A stretch of DNA of 64,000 nucleotides, from positions 3,572 through 67,571 of the forward strand of contig JBGAIH010000030.1 of assembly GCA_044225675.1 (NCBI GenBank), given 5' to 3'. Below the pieces are notes generated by a model that saw nothing but the letters and a program-made list of their open reading frames with translations, had not been told where the DNA came from and searched no databases. Made by a program: the position numbers and the translations under genes. Below are positions 57,310-64,000 of this stretch, piece after piece. The first letter of the stretch is position 1. Every line of letters begins with the position of its first letter. Source of the DNA: JACMQX01 sp044225675. Its GTDB lineage: Bacteria; Pseudomonadota; Gammaproteobacteria; Burkholderiales; Burkholderiaceae_C.

Positions 57310-58923
57310 ATGCAGCACGACAAAATCCTGATTCTCGACTTCGGCTCGCAGGTCACGCAGCTGATCGCGCGGCGCGTGCGCGAGGCGCATGTCTATTGCG
57401 AGGTCCATCCTTGCGACGTCACCGACGACTGGGTGCGCGAGCATGCCGGCGACGGCCGGCTCAAGGGCGTGATCCTGTCGGGCAGCCACGCCAGCCTCTG
57501 GGAGGACGAAACCCTGCGCGCGCCCAAGGCGGTATTCGAGCTGGGCATCCCGGTCCTGGGCATCTGCTACGGCATGTATGCCATCGCGCACGCGCTCGGT
57601 GGCAAGGTCGAGGGCGGGCACAAGCGCGAGTTCGGCTATGCCGAGGTCCGGGCGCGAGGCCACACGAAGCTGTTCGACGGCATCCAGGACTACGCCACGC
57701 CCGAGGGCCACGGCATGCTGCACGTCTGGATGAGCCACGGCGACAACGTGGTCGAGATGCCGCCGGGCTTCAAGCTCATGGCCAGCACCGAGTCGTGCCC
57801 CATCGCCGGCATGGCCGACGAAGAGCGCGGCTACTACGCCGTGCAATTCCACCCCGAGGTCACCCACACCACACAGGGCAAGGCGATCCTGGAGCGCTTC
57901 GTCCTGGGCATCTGCGGCGCGCAGCCCGACTGGGTCATGCGCGATCACATCGCCGAGGCGGTGGAGGCGATCCGCCGGCAGGTGGGCGACGAGGAAGTCA
58001 TTCTGGGCCTGTCGGGCGGCGTGGACTCGTCGGTGGCAGCCGCACTCATTCACCGGGCGATCGGCGACCAGCTGACCTGCGTGTTCGTGGACCATGGCCT
58101 GCTGCGCCTGAACGAAGGCGACCTGGTCATGGACATGTTCGTGGGCAAGCTGCACGCCAAAGTCATCCGCGTGGACGCGAGCGAACTCTTTCTTGGCAAG
58201 CTGGCGGGCGTGAGCGACCCCGAGGCCAAGCGCAAGATCATCGGCTCGGAGTTCGTCAACGTGTTCAAGGCCGAGGCAGCCAAGCTGACGAGCGCCGGCG
58301 CCAAGGGCGCCAAGTGGCTGGCCCAGGGCACGATCTACCCCGACGTGATCGAATCGGGCGGCGCCAAGAGCAAGAAGGCCGTCACCATCAAGAGCCATCA
58401 CAACGTCGGCGGCCTGCCCGAACAGCTCGGGCTCAAGCTGCTGGAGCCGCTGCGCGACCTGTTCAAGGACGAAGTGCGGGAGCTGGGCGTGGCGCTCGGC
58501 CTGCCGGCCGAGATGGTCTACCGCCATCCGTTCCCCGGGCCGGGACTGGGCGTGCGCATCCTGGGCGAGGTGAAGAAGGAGTACGCGGACCTGCTGCGCC
58601 GGGCCGACGCCATCTTCATCGAGGAGCTGCGCAACTTCCGCGACGAGCCCTCCGGCAAGACCTGGTACGACCTCACCAGCCAGGCCTTCACGGTGTTCCT
58701 GCCGGTCAGGAGCGTCGGCGTCATGGGCGACGGCCGCACCTACGACTACGTCGTCGCGCTGCGCGCCGTGCAGACCAGCGACTTCATGACCGCCGACTGG
58801 GCCGAGCTGCCGTACGCGCTGCTCAAGAAGGTGTCCAGCCGCATCATCAACGAGGTGCGCGGCATCAACCGCGTGACCTACGACGTGAGCAGCAAGCCGC
58901 CGGCGACGATCGAGTGGGAGTAA
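57310..58923 (+). CDS. guaA: GMP synthase (glutamine-hydrolysing)
   Basis: A 537-aa enzyme converting XMP to GMP. The class I amidotransferase domain has nucleophile Cys86 (GICYGMYAIAH) and FHPEVTHT. The ATP pyrophosphatase domain has the P-loop LSGGVDSS (234-241). The ATG at 57310 is preferred over a TTG 9 bp upstream. The 3' end, reading TIEWE-stop, is an integration target for genomic islands and is partly repeated at 60821. Confidence 0.97.
   Translation: MQHDKILILDFGSQVTQLIARRVREAHVYCEVHPCDVTDDWVREHAGDGRLKGVILSGSHASLWEDETLRAPKAVFELGIPVLGICYGMYAIAHALGGKVEGGHKREFGYAEVRARGHTKLFDGIQDYATPEGHGMLHVWMSHGDNVVEMPPGFKLMASTESCPIAGMADEERGYYAVQFHPEVTHTTQGKAILERFVLGICGAQPDWVMRDHIAEAVEAIRRQVGDEEVILGLSGGVDSSVAAALIHRAIGDQLTCVFVDHGLLRLNEGDLVMDMFVGKLHAKVIRVDASELFLGKLAGVSDPEAKRKIIGSEFVNVFKAEAAKLTSAGAKGAKWLAQGTIYPDVIESGGAKSKKAVTIKSHHNVGGLPEQLGLKLLEPLRDLFKDEVRELGVALGLPAEMVYRHPFPGPGLGVRILGEVKKEYADLLRRADAIFIEELRNFRDEPSGKTWYDLTSQAFTVFLPVRSVGVMGDGRTYDYVVALRAVQTSDFMTADWAELPYALLKKVSSRIINEVRGINRVTYDVSSKPPATIEWE
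58909..58923 (+). repeat. Left att-like repeat (guaA terminus)
   Basis: ATCGAGTGGGAGTAA is the end of guaA. Its first 11 bases recur exactly at 60821, and 13 of 15 bases match overall. Confidence 0.65.
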
Positions 58924-58932
58924 CCCTAGTCG

Positions 58933-58969
58933 TATGCAAAAAACGACGAATTTCATTCGATTTTGCATA
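58933..58969. promoter_or_regulatory. Nested inverted repeats upstream of abiEi
   Basis: Outer arms TATGCAAAA (58933-58941) and TTTTGCATA (58961-58969) are perfectly complementary. Inside them CGAAT (58947-58951) and ATTCG (58955-58959) form a second dyad around TTC. AbiEi antitoxins repress their own operon by binding inverted repeats, so this is a good operator. A -10-like TATGAT (58968-58973) overlaps the outer arm. Confidence 0.7.
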
Positions 58970-58978
58970 TGATTCGGC

Positions 58979-59797
58979 ATGCTTCGTCTCGAATCCTTCG
59001 TCGACCAAAAATTGGCTGATGGCACGAGCTTCTTCACCAGTGAAGAAGCTCGTGCAGCGCTGGGTGCCGGCGAGTCCGCATTCGCTGCTTCAGCCTTGCG
59101 GCTTGTGAAGAAGGCCAAGTTGGCGCACCCACGCCGCGGCTTTTATCTGATCTTGCGGCCGGAAGACCGGTTTGCGGGTGCCCCCGACCCGGCGCAATGG
59201 ATCGGCCCGTTGCTGCGGCATCAAGGTCTGGACTATCGGGTGTCGCTGTTCAGGGCTGCAGCCTGGCATGGTGCGTCCCATCAAGCCGCCATGGTGTTCC
59301 AGGTCGTGGTGCCCAGACAGTTGCGTGATCTGAACATCGGGCGTCACCGCCTACAGTTCCTGTTTCAGAGCGAGCAGGTTTTTTCTGCCGTGAACCGGCC
59401 CGAATTCCTGGATCGTTTGAAAACGCCTGCTGGCTATGCTCAGGTGGCTGGTGTCGAGCTGACCTTGCTCGACTGCGCCCGATATCTCCACGACGCGGGT
59501 GGCGTCAACGGAGTGGCGCAAATCGCAAAGAACATCGGTGGCAAGGCTGATCCGCGCCGACTTGCCCAGCTTGCCCTGGCGTATGAGGGCTCGGTTGTTC
59601 GCCGGCTGGGTTATCTGCTGGAGCTGGCAGGACACGCCAAGGCCTCGGATGCGCTTGCGGCGCAAGCCAGCAAGGCCAAGACCTTTGTGGCTTTGGACCC
59701 GGCGGTCAAGCCGCTCATCCCGGCGCTGGCGGAGGCGGCCGAAAAGGTTGCCCGTTGGAAGCTGCTGATCAATGACGCGGTGGAACTCGACACATGA
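58979..59797 (+). CDS. abiEi: AbiEi family antitoxin of a type IV toxin-antitoxin system
   Basis: A 272-aa protein with an N-terminal winged-helix region (about 1-70, FFTSEEARAALGAGESAFAA, then LRLVKKAKLAHPRRGFYLI) and a C-terminal antitoxin domain (about 80-265, with LTLLDCARYLHDAGGVNGVA). The gene is intact and ends in an ATGA overlap with the toxin frame, as in functional abiE operons. Because the toxin is broken, it is an orphan antitoxin. No Shine-Dalgarno sequence precedes the ATG. Confidence 0.85.
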   Translation: MLRLESFVDQKLADGTSFFTSEEARAALGAGESAFAASALRLVKKAKLAHPRRGFYLILRPEDRFAGAPDPAQWIGPLLRHQGLDYRVSLFRAAAWHGASHQAAMVFQVVVPRQLRDLNIGRHRLQFLFQSEQVFSAVNRPEFLDRLKTPAGYAQVAGVELTLLDCARYLHDAGGVNGVAQIAKNIGGKADPRRLAQLALAYEGSVVRRLGYLLELAGHAKASDALAAQASKAKTFVALDPAVKPLIPALAEAAEKVARWKLLINDAVELDT

Positions 59798-60053
59798 TCC
59801 CGCTGGCCTACATCCAGGCATGGCGCGCCCATGCCCCGTGGCCCGATCTGCGCCAAGTGGAACAGGACCTGATCATCTGCCGTGCTTTGTGAGATCTGTT
59901 TTCCTCGCCAGCGCTCGAAGGCAAGCTCGCCTTTCGTGGGGGCACCGCCATGCACAAGCTGCTGTTCAAGCAAGCGCTGCGCTACTCGGAGGACATCGAC
60001 CTCGTGCAGACGCGTGCCGCGCCCATCGGCACCACGGTGGATGCGATTCGCGA
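59794..60053 (+). pseudogene. abiEii: AbiEii nucleotidyltransferase toxin, N-terminal part with a nonsense codon
   Basis: The frame starts MIPLAYIQAWRAHAPWPDL and runs to an in-frame TGA at 59890-59892, then continues DLFSSPALEGKLAFRGGTAM. The nucleotidyltransferase core is visible (GGTAMHKLLFKQ, RYSEDIDLVQ). At about 60053 the frame passes without a break into HsdM-like sequence, so about two thirds of the toxin are missing. A Met at 59950 could still start a chimeric product. It cannot be an active full-length toxin. Confidence 0.85.
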
Positions 60054-60246
60054 CGCCTACGAGTACCTGATGCAGCACTTCGCCACCGAAAGTGGCAAGA
60101 GCAAGGGCCAGTTCTACACGCCGGCCGAGGTGAGCCGCGTCATCGCGGCGGTGCTGGGCATCGCCACCGCGCCGACCACGCACCAGACCACCGTGTACGA
60201 CCCGACCTGCGGCTCGGGTTCGCTGTTGCTGAAGGTGGCTGACGCG
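60054..60246 (+). pseudogene. Fragment of a type I restriction-modification methyltransferase (HsdM)
   Basis: In frame with the AbiEii remnant, the translation AYEYLMQHFATESGKSKGQF, then YTPAEVSRVIAAVLGI and YDPTCGSGSLLLKVADAA, is the start of the HsdM catalytic domain, including the SAM-binding motif (DPTCGSGSLL). The NPPY motif and everything after it are absent. The fragment stops matching near 60246. Confidence 0.85.
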
Positions 60247-60724
60247 GCACTACCTCTGGGGCCGCCGCTACCTGCTCAAGCTGGTGGAGACCGACGGCGC
60301 GCCGACGGTGACGCTCCGACACCGCACGCTGGTGTTGGCTGTGAAACAAGGCGCTGGCCTGACAGCGCGGGAGGCCGTGCTTTCCCGCTGGTATCGTGAT
60401 CAGGTGCGCGAGCGTGCCAGATCATTGGTCGCGGGGTGGAGCCGCACGCTTGGGCTGGATACGCCGCGTCTTCACGTCCAGCACATGAAGACGAAATGGG
60501 GGAGCTGTTCGCCTGCCCGACGGTCGATCCGTCTCAATACCGAACTGGCCAAGAAGCCTCTGGGCTGCCTGGAGTACATCGTCGTCCATGAGTTGGTCCA
60601 TTTGCTGGAACCCACCCACAACGAGCGCTTCAAGGCGCTGATGCGTACGTTCCTGCCTGAGTGGGAGGATCGACGGCGCGAATTGAACGCCCTGCCGGTC
60701 CGGCATGAAAATTGGGACTACTGA
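60245..60724 (+). pseudogene. 5'-truncated YgjP/DUF45-type zinc metallopeptidase
   Basis: In a +1 frame relative to HsdM, RHYLWGRRYLLKLVE begins abruptly and continues to a complete C-terminal catalytic domain: MKTKWGSCSPARRSIRLNT, then VVHELVHLLEPTHNERF (HExxH zinc site with a third His). Complete relatives have about 75-90 more residues at the N-terminus. A GTG at 60284 could start a 146-aa product. Such peptidases often neighbour type I restriction loci. Confidence 0.78.
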
Positions 60725-60820
60725 TCCGCAGAGTCGGTGTGACGGTAGAAGTGCCGGCAAAGCGCGTTGACCCGGCCCCTAGACGCTCGTGTTCATGCGG
60801 GTTTCCGGGCCACGGAAACT

Positions 60821-60835
60821 ATCGAGTGGGATTGA
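60821..60835 (+). repeat. Right att-like repeat (second guaA terminus)
   Basis: ATCGAGTGGGATTGA: 11 bases identical to the guaA end, and the full stretch reads I-E-W-D-stop. The 60725-60896 gap holds no gene otherwise. Confidence 0.65.
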
Positions 60836-60896
60836 CGGCACCCGCGCCGACGGCAGCGCTCCCCACGGCCCCAGCGCCCTGCGGCCTTGCGCAGCC

Positions 60897-62000
60897 TCAC
60901 ACCGTCCCGCGCACCACCTCCCGCGCCAGTTCCACCACCGACAGCGGCGCCGAGCCTTCGGCCTTGTTGCTGATGGCCACATAGGCAGGCTGGCCGGCGC
61001 CCGCCACGCCGCGAATCACGCGCGCCAGGGCCTGGCGGGTCGCGGGGTCGGCGTCGACGATGCGGTCGTAGGGCGCGTAGCGTTTCTCGGCATCCTCATA
61101 CCCGTAGGCGCCGTGGATGCGGTTGTAGTTCCAGCGGCAGACCAGCGGGCCGGGCCACAGCGCCCGCAGCATCGGCAACTGATCTTCCAGCGGTGGCATC
61201 TTGGCGTGCAGGCCTAGGCAGAAGGTGGCGCCGGTCGAGCGCAGGACGTCGGCGAACTCCGGGCGGATGAAGGCCGGGTCCCGCACTTCCACCGCGATGG
61301 CCCCGCCGGGCGCGACCGTCCGGATCGAGGGCAGGGCGGCGAGCAGGGCGCGGATGCGCTCGAACAACACAGGCATCTGGCCAAGCAGGGAGCCCGGCAA
61401 GGGGCTGATCTGGAAAACGAGAGCGCCGATCTTGCTGCCAAGGCCTTCCATCGCGGGCTGCACGAACTCCTGAATGGCGAGCGCGGGATCGAGGAACGCC
61501 GGATTCGCCTGCAGGCCGCGCCCGCCTTCTCCGCGCACGAGCGCGTCGGTGACCAGGCTCGGCGCCTTCACGATGAACCGGAAGTCCGCGGGCACCTGGG
61601 CCGCGAAGCTGGCGTACTGGCTCATCGACAGGGGCCGGTAGAAGGACCGGTCGAGGCAGACGCATTGGAGCAGCGGATGCGCGGCGTAGGCAGGCAGGCC
61701 ATGACGCGACAGGACGGACTCGCTGCAGGCACGGTCCCAGACGAAGCCCTCCCAGCCCGGATAGGTCCAGGTGGAGCTGCCCAGCCACACACCGCGCGGC
61801 AGAGCGTTCGCCAATGCCATGAGTTCGGGGTCGTGCGCGGCTGACGCAACCTTGGCGTCCGCGCGCGCAGGCGCGGTCGACCGCTCGGCGCTGGCGCCTC
61901 GGTCCTGCGCGTGCACCCCGTCAACCCTGGGTGGCTTGGGCTGCGCCGCGCCTCCCTCTTCGGGCCCCGGCTCGGCGTCGTCAAAAAGCAGGTTCTGCAT
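60897..62000 (-). CDS. DUF72 domain protein
   Basis: A 367-aa TIM-barrel-like protein of unknown function. The core begins near residue 68 (GVWLGSSTWTYPGWEGF) and includes FRFIVKAPSLVTDALV and AIAVEVRDPAFIRPEFADVL. The first 65 residues are charged and Ala/Pro-rich. The start at 62000 (MQNLLFDDAEPG) is favoured; the same frame is open upstream over paiB but that part is not family-like. It is divergent from paiB, 81 bp apart. Confidence 0.85.
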   Translation of the reverse strand: MQNLLFDDAEPGPEEGGAAQPKPPRVDGVHAQDRGASAERSTAPARADAKVASAAHDPELMALANALPRGVWLGSSTWTYPGWEGFVWDRACSESVLSRHGLPAYAAHPLLQCVCLDRSFYRPLSMSQYASFAAQVPADFRFIVKAPSLVTDALVRGEGGRGLQANPAFLDPALAIQEFVQPAMEGLGSKIGALVFQISPLPGSLLGQMPVLFERIRALLAALPSIRTVAPGGAIAVEVRDPAFIRPEFADVLRSTGATFCLGLHAKMPPLEDQLPMLRALWPGPLVCRWNYNRIHGAYGYEDAEKRYAPYDRIVDADPATRQALARVIRGVAGAGQPAYVAISNKAEGSAPLSVVELAREVVRGTV

Positions 62001-62081
62001 GGTCGATGGCCAGAGTGTCGCCGTTTTTACGGCCGGCCCGACAGGCAGCGCGAACGCGGCGCAGCGTGCACAATCGGCGCC

Positions 62082-62717
62082 ATGTACCTGCCGCCCCAGT
62101 TCCGCTCCGCCGACCGTGGCATTGCGCTCGACCTGATGCGCGACCACGCCTTTGCCAGCCTGATCAGTGTCGACGACGACGGGCTGCCTTTCGTGACCCA
62201 TCTGCCGCTGGCGGTCGCGGACCATGGCGCCGGAGGAGCCGACCCGATCGGCATCACGCTGCTGGGCCATGTGGCCAAGCCCAATCCCCACTGGCGCTAC
62301 CTTCGGCAGCGCCCACGCGCGACGGTGACCTTTCTCGGGCCGCATGCCTACATGTCGCCCTCGGTCTACCCGGACCTCGCCCGTGTGCCGACCTGGAACT
62401 ACCTGGCCGTGCACTGCACCGTGGAGGCCTCGCTCGTCGAGGAGCCCGAGGCCAAGGATCGTTTGCTCAAGTCGCTCATCGCGGACCATGAGCCGGCTTA
62501 CGCGCAGCAGTGGCGCGACCTGGGCGAGACCTTCGCCCACAAGATGCTGGCAGGAATCACCGGCTTCGAGCTGCGGGTGATCGACCTGCAGTGCAAGCTC
62601 AAGCTCAACCAGCACCGCCCGGAGGCCCATGCAGCGATGAAGGCGGCCTATGCCGCCGGCACGCCCGACGAACAGGCGCTCGCAGGCTGGATGGACCGCC
62701 TCGGCCTGCGGACATGA
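62082..62717 (+). CDS. PaiB-type FMN-binding regulatory protein
   Basis: A 211-aa protein with a split-barrel FMN-binding fold (MYLPPQFRSADRGIALDL, then VTHLPLAVADH and GHVAKPNPHWRYL). The family is named after B. subtilis PaiB, a negative regulator of sporulation and protease genes; in proteobacteria its role is unclear. SYVYPDLARVPTWNY-like sequence (SPSVYPDLARVPTWNYLAVH) is typical. It overlaps tadA by 4 bp. Confidence 0.88.
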   Translation: MYLPPQFRSADRGIALDLMRDHAFASLISVDDDGLPFVTHLPLAVADHGAGGADPIGITLLGHVAKPNPHWRYLRQRPRATVTFLGPHAYMSPSVYPDLARVPTWNYLAVHCTVEASLVEEPEAKDRLLKSLIADHEPAYAQQWRDLGETFAHKMLAGITGFELRVIDLQCKLKLNQHRPEAHAAMKAAYAAGTPDEQALAGWMDRLGLRT

Positions 62718-64000
62718 GCGACGACGCGTTCATGGCGCTGGCGCTGGCCCAGGCCCGCGAGGCGGCCGAAGCCGGCGAGGTGCCGGTGGGTGCGGTGGTG
62801 GTGCGCAACGGCCAGGTCATCGGCACCGGCCGCAATGCGCCCGTGGGCGCGAGCGATCCGACCGCGCATGCCGAAGTGGTGGCGCTGCGGGCGGCCGCGC
62901 AGGCGCTGGGCAACTACCGGCTCGATGGCTGCGAACTGTATGTGACGCTCGAGCCTTGCCCGATGTGTGCGGGGGCCATCCTCCACGCCCGGATCGCGCG
63001 GGTGGTCTACGGCGCTGCGGACCCCAAGACCGGGGCCGCCGGCTCGGTCGTCGATCTGTTCGGCGAGAGCACGCTCAATCATCAGACCCGGGTGCAGGGC
63101 GGCGTGTGCGGCGCGGATTGCCGCGCCCTGCTCGGGGATTTTTTTCGCGCACGGCGCGAGGAGGCACGCATGAATGCACAACCGGTGCGCGACGATGCGC
63201 TGCGCACGCCCGACGAGCGCTTTGCTGATCTGCCGGGCTTTCCCTGGCAGCCACGCTACCTCGCCGACCTGCCCGCGCTGGGCGGCTTGCGCATGCACTA
63301 CCTCGACGAAGGCCCGGCCGACGCGCCGCTCACCTGGCTGTGCCTGCATGGCAACCCGGCATGGAGCTACCTCTACCGCCGCATGATCCCGGTCTTCCTG
63401 GCGGCAGGCGGCCGCATCGTTGCGCCCGACATGCCGGGATTCGGTCGCAGCGACAAACCCAAGAAGGATGCCGTCCACAGCTTTGGCTGGCATCGCCGCA
63501 TTCTGCTGGAGTTCGTCGAAAGGCTCGACCTGCGCCGCGTCGTGCTGGTTGTACAGGACTGGGGAGGGCTGCTGGGGCTCACGCTGCCCATGGAGGCGCC
63601 GGTGCGCTACCGCGGCCTGCTGGTGATGAACACGACCCTCGCGACCGGCGACGAACCCTTGTCGCCCGGATTTCTGGCGTGGCGCGAGATGTGCGCGAAG
63701 AACCCCGAGTTCGATGTTGCCCGCCTGTTCGCGCGGGGCAATCCGCATCTGTCGCCCGAAGAGTGCGCCGCCTACAACGCGCCGTTTCCGGACCGGGGGC
63801 ATCGCGCTGCACTGCGTGCGTTTCCGCCCATGGTTCCCGAGGCGCCCGACAGCGACGGCGCCGAAGTCTCGCGACGGGCGCGCGAGTTCTGGCGGCAGGA
63901 CTGGTCGGGGCAGAGCCTGATGGCCATCGGGGCTCTGGACCCGGTACTTGGCCCGCCCGTGATGCAGGCGCTGCGCGAGAACCTCCGCGGCTGCCCCGAG
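62714..64000 (+). CDS. tadA: TadA tRNA adenosine deaminase in one frame with a haloalkane dehalogenase-like hydrolase (partial)
   Basis: The frame is open for 429 codons and leaves the window. Residues 1-150 are TadA, which converts A34 to inosine in tRNA-Arg(ACG): zinc ligands His52, Cys82 and Cys85 (PCPMCAG) and catalytic Glu54. From Met153 the sequence becomes an alpha/beta hydrolase of the haloalkane dehalogenase type: LHGNPAWSYLYRRM (oxyanion and halide-binding Asn/Trp region, about 211-224), nucleophile Asp282 with Trp283 (VVQDWGGLLGL). GAGGAGG (63158-63164) sits 5 bp before the internal ATG at 63170, so the second domain may also be made alone. Confidence 0.85.
   Translation, partial: MSDDAFMALALAQAREAAEAGEVPVGAVVVRNGQVIGTGRNAPVGASDPTAHAEVVALRAAAQALGNYRLDGCELYVTLEPCPMCAGAILHARIARVVYGAADPKTGAAGSVVDLFGESTLNHQTRVQGGVCGADCRALLGDFFRARREEARMNAQPVRDDALRTPDERFADLPGFPWQPRYLADLPALGGLRMHYLDEGPADAPLTWLCLHGNPAWSYLYRRMIPVFLAAGGRIVAPDMPGFGRSDKPKKDAVHSFGWHRRILLEFVERLDLRRVVLVVQDWGGLLGLTLPMEAPVRYRGLLVMNTTLATGDEPLSPGFLAWREMCAKNPEFDVARLFARGNPHLSPEECAAYNAPFPDRGHRAALRAFPPMVPEAPDSDGAEVSRRAREFWRQDWSGQSLMAIGALDPVLGPPVMQALRENLRGCPE

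Larger units (their letters stand above)
58909..60835. mobile_element. Relic of an integrated element at the guaA 3' end
   Basis: The segment between two copies of ATCGAGTGGGA (58909-58919 and 60821-60831) holds only defence-type genes and fragments: AbiEi, a broken AbiEii, an HsdM piece and a truncated YgjP-type peptidase. The downstream copy lies in ACT-ATC-GAG-TGG-GAT-TGA, which decodes T-I-E-W-D-stop, a GuaA-like C-terminus. Islands whose integrase targets the 3' end of guaA carry such a restoring sequence. No integrase remains, so internal deletion is inferred. Confidence 0.72.

Overview
This 64 kb window is GC-rich chromosomal DNA from a betaproteobacterium, almost certainly order Burkholderiales and probably family Comamonadaceae. 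Gene order and protein sequences point there: cysTWA, lptFG/pepA/holC, rimP-nusA-infB-rbfA-truB-typA, guaB-guaA, and Bug-type tricarboxylate-binding proteins. No plasmid, phage or CRISPR structure is visible. Most of the window is ordinary core genome, densely packed with many 4-bp ATGA start/stop overlaps.

Layout. 1-3.1 kb: sulfate ABC transporter (cysT-cysW-cysA). 3.1-5 kb: dsbB and a convergent argA. 5.1-10.4 kb: a seven-helix membrane protein with a degenerate GGDEF domain, then the helicase hrpA. 10.5-15.7 kb (minus strand): a DUF3309 miniprotein, a class I aminotransferase, cysB, a CbiX-type chelatase, and lptG/lptF. 15.7-19.3 kb: pepA-holC-hypothetical, and a branched-chain amino-acid binding protein. 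19.4-21.2 kb: a secreted repeat protein, a DUF1801 protein and a TetR regulator. 21.3-26.7 kb: a catabolic operon (Bug protein, enoyl-CoA hydratase, CaiB/BaiF CoA-transferase, fumarylacetoacetase) with a clear operator in front, then a second methionine aminopeptidase. 27.3-28.8 kb: a compositionally different patch with a lipoprotein and a GNAT acetyltransferase. 28.8-31.4 kb: SRPBCC and DM13 proteins, tRNA-Ser(GGA), and qmcA/nfeD. 31.5-34.7 kb: a large PLP amino-acid decarboxylase, an 11-bp tandem repeat and a fasciclin protein. 34.7-41.5 kb: fabI, the yejABEF peptide transporter and arfB. 41.6-50.1 kb: the translation operon rimP-nusA-infB-rbfA-truB-typA. 50.2-57.3 kb: a DMT exporter, HIBYL-CoA hydrolase, an ECF sigma/anti-sigma pair, smpB/ratA/rnfH, a DUF4124 protein and guaB. 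57.3-60.9 kb: guaA followed by a decayed defence element. 60.9-64 kb: DUF72, paiB, and a tadA frame that runs without a stop into a haloalkane dehalogenase-like gene.

The most noteworthy points are four. First, a relic of an integrated element of about 1.9 kb lies at the 3' end of guaA. It is flanked by a direct repeat of the guaA terminus, and the downstream copy still reads T-I-E-W-D-stop. It carries an intact AbiEi antitoxin behind a nested inverted repeat, then a broken AbiEii toxin spliced in frame to an HsdM fragment and a 5'-truncated YgjP-type metallopeptidase. Second, TadA and a haloalkane dehalogenase share one open frame, with a strong ribosome-binding site at the internal start. 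Third, truB has a C-terminal frameshift that makes its frame continue into typA. Fourth, a near-consensus promoter ahead of rimP-nusA is followed at once by an intrinsic terminator, suggesting attenuation.

All calls come from reading the sequence and its translations; no database search was possible.
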